This document shows positions 15,136 through 16,880 of a stretch of 16,880 bases of DNA, piece by piece. The notes beneath the pieces are model-generated. The model saw only the letters and a program-made list of their open reading frames with translations. It was not told the DNA's origin and did not search any database. Source of the DNA: JAAYFT01 sp041655755 (lineage in GTDB: Bacteria; Bacillota; Clostridia; Tissierellales; Tissierellaceae). A program made the position numbers and the translations under genes. The DNA is taken from NCBI GenBank assembly GCA_041655755.1, contig JBBAEY010000051.1, positions 1 to 16,880 on the forward strand. The letters are read 5' to 3'. Within the stretch, counting starts at the first letter, position 1. Every line of letters starts with the position of its first letter.

Positions 15136-15291
15136 GGATTTAGGGCATAATTAAATTAGTATGAATATGGATTAACTTGGAAAAGTAATCTTATTTTTAG
15201 GAAATAAAAAGCCCTTATGAGAATACTATAGAAATAATTGGGTATAGATAGAAGGGTATATAATACATTTTTAAAGGAGGAAGATAGGCAA

Positions 15292-16230
15292 ATGGTTTAT
15301 GATGTAGTCATTATAGGCGCAGGACCTGCAGGTTTGGCAGCGGGGCTCTATGCATCTAGGGCAAGGCTAAATACCTTGATTATTGAAAAAGAAGGGGAAG
15401 GCGGTCAGATAGCAAGTACAGATGAAGTTGCCAATTACCCCGGTTCAATTCAAAATGCCAGCGGCCCATCTCTTGTTGCTAGAATGGTGGAACAAGTAGA
15501 TGAATTCGGTGCTAAAAGAGTAATAGATGAAATTAAGTCTGTCGAGCTTGAGGGCAAGATAAAGATTTTAAGGGGAGCCAATGATGAATATCAGGCAAAA
15601 ACAGTTGTCATAGCAACGGGAGCTGTTCCAAGGCCAATAGGATGTCCTGGAGAGAAAGACCTAACCGGTAGAGGGGTTTCCTACTGTGCAACATGTGACG
15701 CTGCATTCTTTGAAGACCTAGAGGTATATGTGGTTGGAGGCGGAGATACAGCAGTAGAAGAAGGTATGTATCTGACAAAGTTTGCTAGAAAGGTCACTGT
15801 AATACACAGGAGAGACGAACTAAGGGCTGCAAAGTCCATACAGGAAAAAGCTTTCAAAAATGAAAAGATGGCCTTTATGTGGGACAGTGTGGTAACAGAA
15901 TTAAAGGGCGACGGCCTATTGGAATCCATGGTAGTTAAAAATGTAAAAACTGGCGAAGAAAGAGAAATCCTCGCAGACGAAGATGATGGAACATTTGGAG
16001 TCTTTGTATTCATAGGATTAGATCCTGCAACTAGCTTGTTTACAGGGCTCGTAGAGATGGAAAATGGATACATTAAAACAGATGAAAACATGAAAACTAA
16101 TATAGCTGGGGTATTTGCAGCAGGGGACAATAGGGTAAAATCCCTTAGGCAAGTGGTTACAGCCACTGCAGATGGTGCCATTGCAGCAGACCAGGCGGAG
16201 AAATATATAAGCGAAACATTTGAGGCGTAG
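15292..16230 (+). CDS. trxB: Thioredoxin reductase of the glycine reductase system
   Basis: TrxB is an FAD enzyme that passes electrons from NADPH to thioredoxin through a redox-active disulfide. The 312-residue product has the FAD-binding GAGPAG (9-14), the active-site disulfide Cys132-A-T-Cys135 followed by DAAFFED, the pyridine-nucleotide site GGGDTA (149-154) with HRRDELRA (172-179, arginines that favour NADPH), and the C-terminal FAD block AAGDNRVKSLRQVVTATADGA. The ATG at 15292 is chosen because AAAGGAGG lies 11 nt upstream and the GxGxxG motif then sits at the usual distance from the N terminus; an upstream TTG at 15238 would add 18 non-conserved residues. Next are trxA, 34 nt away, and grdE. 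This order and the glycine riboswitch show that it belongs to glycine reductase rather than general thiol metabolism. Confidence 0.94.
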   Translation: MVYDVVIIGAGPAGLAAGLYASRARLNTLIIEKEGEGGQIASTDEVANYPGSIQNASGPSLVARMVEQVDEFGAKRVIDEIKSVELEGKIKILRGANDEYQAKTVVIATGAVPRPIGCPGEKDLTGRGVSYCATCDAAFFEDLEVYVVGGGDTAVEEGMYLTKFARKVTVIHRRDELRAAKSIQEKAFKNEKMAFMWDSVVTELKGDGLLESMVVKNVKTGEEREILADEDDGTFGVFVFIGLDPATSLFTGLVEMENGYIKTDENMKTNIAGVFAAGDNRVKSLRQVVTATADGAIAADQAEKYISETFEA

Positions 16231-16264
16231 GCTGCTTAGAAAATAAAACTAGGAGGTATACTAT

Positions 16265-16582
16265 ATGTTAGAGCTCAACAAAGAAAATTTTGAGGCTGAA
16301 GTACTAGAAGCAGAGGGATATGTTCTTGTAGATTTTTGGGGACCTACATGTGAACCTTGCAAGGCCTTGATGCCCCATGTTGAAGGCTATAGCGAAAAAT
16401 ATGGAGACAAGATTAAATTCGCATCTTTAGATGTTACACAAGCTAGAAGATTGGCCATCAGCCAAAAAGTATTGGGCTTGCCAGTCATAGCCATATACAA
16501 GGGTGGGGAAAGAATTGATGGGGTAGTTGCAGATGGAGCAACAGCTTCAACTGTGGAAGAGATGATTAAGAAATACTATTAA
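16265..16582 (+). CDS. trxA: Thioredoxin with non-canonical CEPC active site
   Basis: The 105-residue product has the thioredoxin fold: LVDFWGP (21-27, with the buried Asp23), active site Cys29-Glu30-Pro31-Cys32, cis-Pro73 in LGLPVIAIYKGGE and a closing helix. The canonical site is W-C-G-P-C; here Thr28 replaces the Trp and Glu30 the Gly. Thioredoxins linked to glycine reductase in amino-acid-fermenting clostridia are known to depart from WCGPC, so this fits a dedicated electron donor that reduces the selenoprotein of glycine reductase. AGGAGG ends 8 nt before the ATG. The gene lies between trxB and grdE in one transcription unit under the glycine riboswitch. Confidence 0.94.
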   Translation: MLELNKENFEAEVLEAEGYVLVDFWGPTCEPCKALMPHVEGYSEKYGDKIKFASLDVTQARRLAISQKVLGLPVIAIYKGGERIDGVVADGATASTVEEMIKKYY

Positions 16583-16591
16583 TTAGATTTT

Positions 16592-16610
16592 AGTTCTGGT
16601 ATCCAGAATT
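16592..16610 (+). other. Hairpin between trxA and grdE
   Basis: AGTTCTGG (16592-16599) pairs with CCAGAATT (16603-16610) around a TAT loop, 8 bp with one G-U. No T-run follows, so it is not a normal terminator. It may be an mRNA processing or stability site that sets trxBA levels apart from the grd genes. Confidence 0.5.
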
Positions 16611-16649
16611 AAGATATAGGTACTTGTTAAAATAAGAGGAGGTGAATTT

Positions 16650-16880
16650 ATGCGTCTGGAATTAGGCCATGTGCTAATTAAAGATGTACAATTTGGTTCA
16701 GAAACCAAAATTGAAAACGGGGTGCTTTTCGTTAACAAAGAAGAATTGCTAAAGTTAATAAGAGAAGATGAGCACCTTGCATCGGTAGACGTTGAGATTG
16801 CAAAACCTGGTGAAAGTGTTAGGATTACACCTGTTAAAGATGTAGTCGAACCTAGGGTTAAGGTGGAAGGCCCAGGGGGA
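16650..16880 (+). CDS. grdE: Glycine reductase component B proprotein GrdE, 5' part
   Basis: The first 77 codons of grdE run off the window. GrdE is the proprotein of the substrate-binding component B of glycine reductase; in the family it is cleaved at an internal cysteine to give two subunits, the new N terminus carrying a pyruvoyl-type carbonyl group that binds glycine as a Schiff base. The visible segment starts MRLELGHVLIKDVQFG and continues with NGVLFVNKEEL, PGESVRITPVKDVVEPRVKVEGPGG, which match the conserved N-terminal region of the GrdE/D-proline reductase-like family. The cleavage site lies beyond the window. The ribosome binding site GGAGG ends 7 nt before the ATG. The related GrdG/GrdI-type components for sarcosine or betaine are similar at this end, but the trxBA neighbours and glycine riboswitch favour the glycine-specific enzyme. 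Confidence 0.9.
   Translation, partial: MRLELGHVLIKDVQFGSETKIENGVLFVNKEELLKLIREDEHLASVDVEIAKPGESVRITPVKDVVEPRVKVEGPGG

Noticed and set aside
15238..15264. Possible second promoter for trxB (TTGGGT, 15 bp, TATAAT)
   Set aside because: The spacer is too short, and transcription would start within a few bases of the ribosome binding site; kept only as a possibility in the finding on this interval.
15681..16181. 166-codon ORF on the minus strand inside trxB
   Set aside because: Shadow frame; Ser/Pro/Val-rich with no motif or ribosome binding site, whereas trxB on the plus strand has all family motifs.
1..16880. CRISPR arrays, insertion sequences, tRNA or rRNA genes and selenocysteine (in-frame TGA) codons
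   Set aside because: No regularly spaced repeats, transposase motifs or RNA gene signatures were seen, and none of the genes present needs an internal TGA; the selenoprotein genes of glycine reductase would lie beyond the right edge.

Overview
The window looks like chromosome of a low-G+C, strictly anaerobic, amino-acid-fermenting Firmicute, most likely Clostridia/Tissierellia. The evidence is a tandem glycine riboswitch followed by trxB, trxA and the start of grdE (glycine reductase, Stickland fermentation), strong AGGAGG ribosome binding sites, TTG starts, extended -10 promoters, and FtsA-like, VanW and DUF2225 proteins typical of this group. The species cannot be named from sequence alone.

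Layout. 1-294: a broken remnant of a type I restriction subunit (HsdR). 298-1464 (minus): rodA with its own promoter and terminator. 1587-3826 (plus): queG (epoxyqueuosine reductase), then kbl (glycine C-acetyltransferase), ending in a strong terminator. 3919-8589 (plus): a closely spaced run of nth (endonuclease III), a 650-residue FtsA-like ATPase with an unusual C-terminal extension, a membrane-anchored VanW/G5 protein and a DUF2225 zinc-ribbon/TPR-like protein. 8603-11835: promoter, cobalamin riboswitch, then btuF-btuC-btuD (a vitamin B12/corrinoid ABC importer) and a terminator. 11849-14797: a Cof-type HAD phosphatase, trmL (tRNA wobble methyltransferase) and a Na/Pi-cotransporter-PhoU protein. 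14823-16880: promoter, tandem glycine riboswitch with terminator, trxB, trxA and the 5' part of grdE, which runs off the end.

How the parts fit. Both riboswitches can be read to mechanism. In the cobalamin leader, the 3' strand of aptamer helix P1 (TGCCTATA) is perfectly complementary to TATAGGCA inside the terminator hairpin; this predicts an OFF switch in which B12 lets the terminator form and stops importer synthesis. In the glycine leader, the 3' strand of aptamer-2 P1 (CAGAGT) is also part of the 5' arm of a 14-bp terminator; this predicts an ON switch in which glycine blocks termination and turns on trxB-trxA-grd. The thioredoxin has a non-canonical active site (T-C-E-P-C in place of W-C-G-P-C), matching its expected role as dedicated electron donor to glycine reductase. 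Kbl can feed this route by making glycine from threonine carbon. QueG is a corrinoid enzyme and so a possible user of the imported B12.

No complete mobile element, CRISPR array, rRNA or tRNA gene was seen. Nothing here is clearly a wholly new system. The least explained parts are the FtsA-like/VanW/DUF2225 run, the leader palindrome ahead of the glycine riboswitch, and the region between its terminator and trxB.
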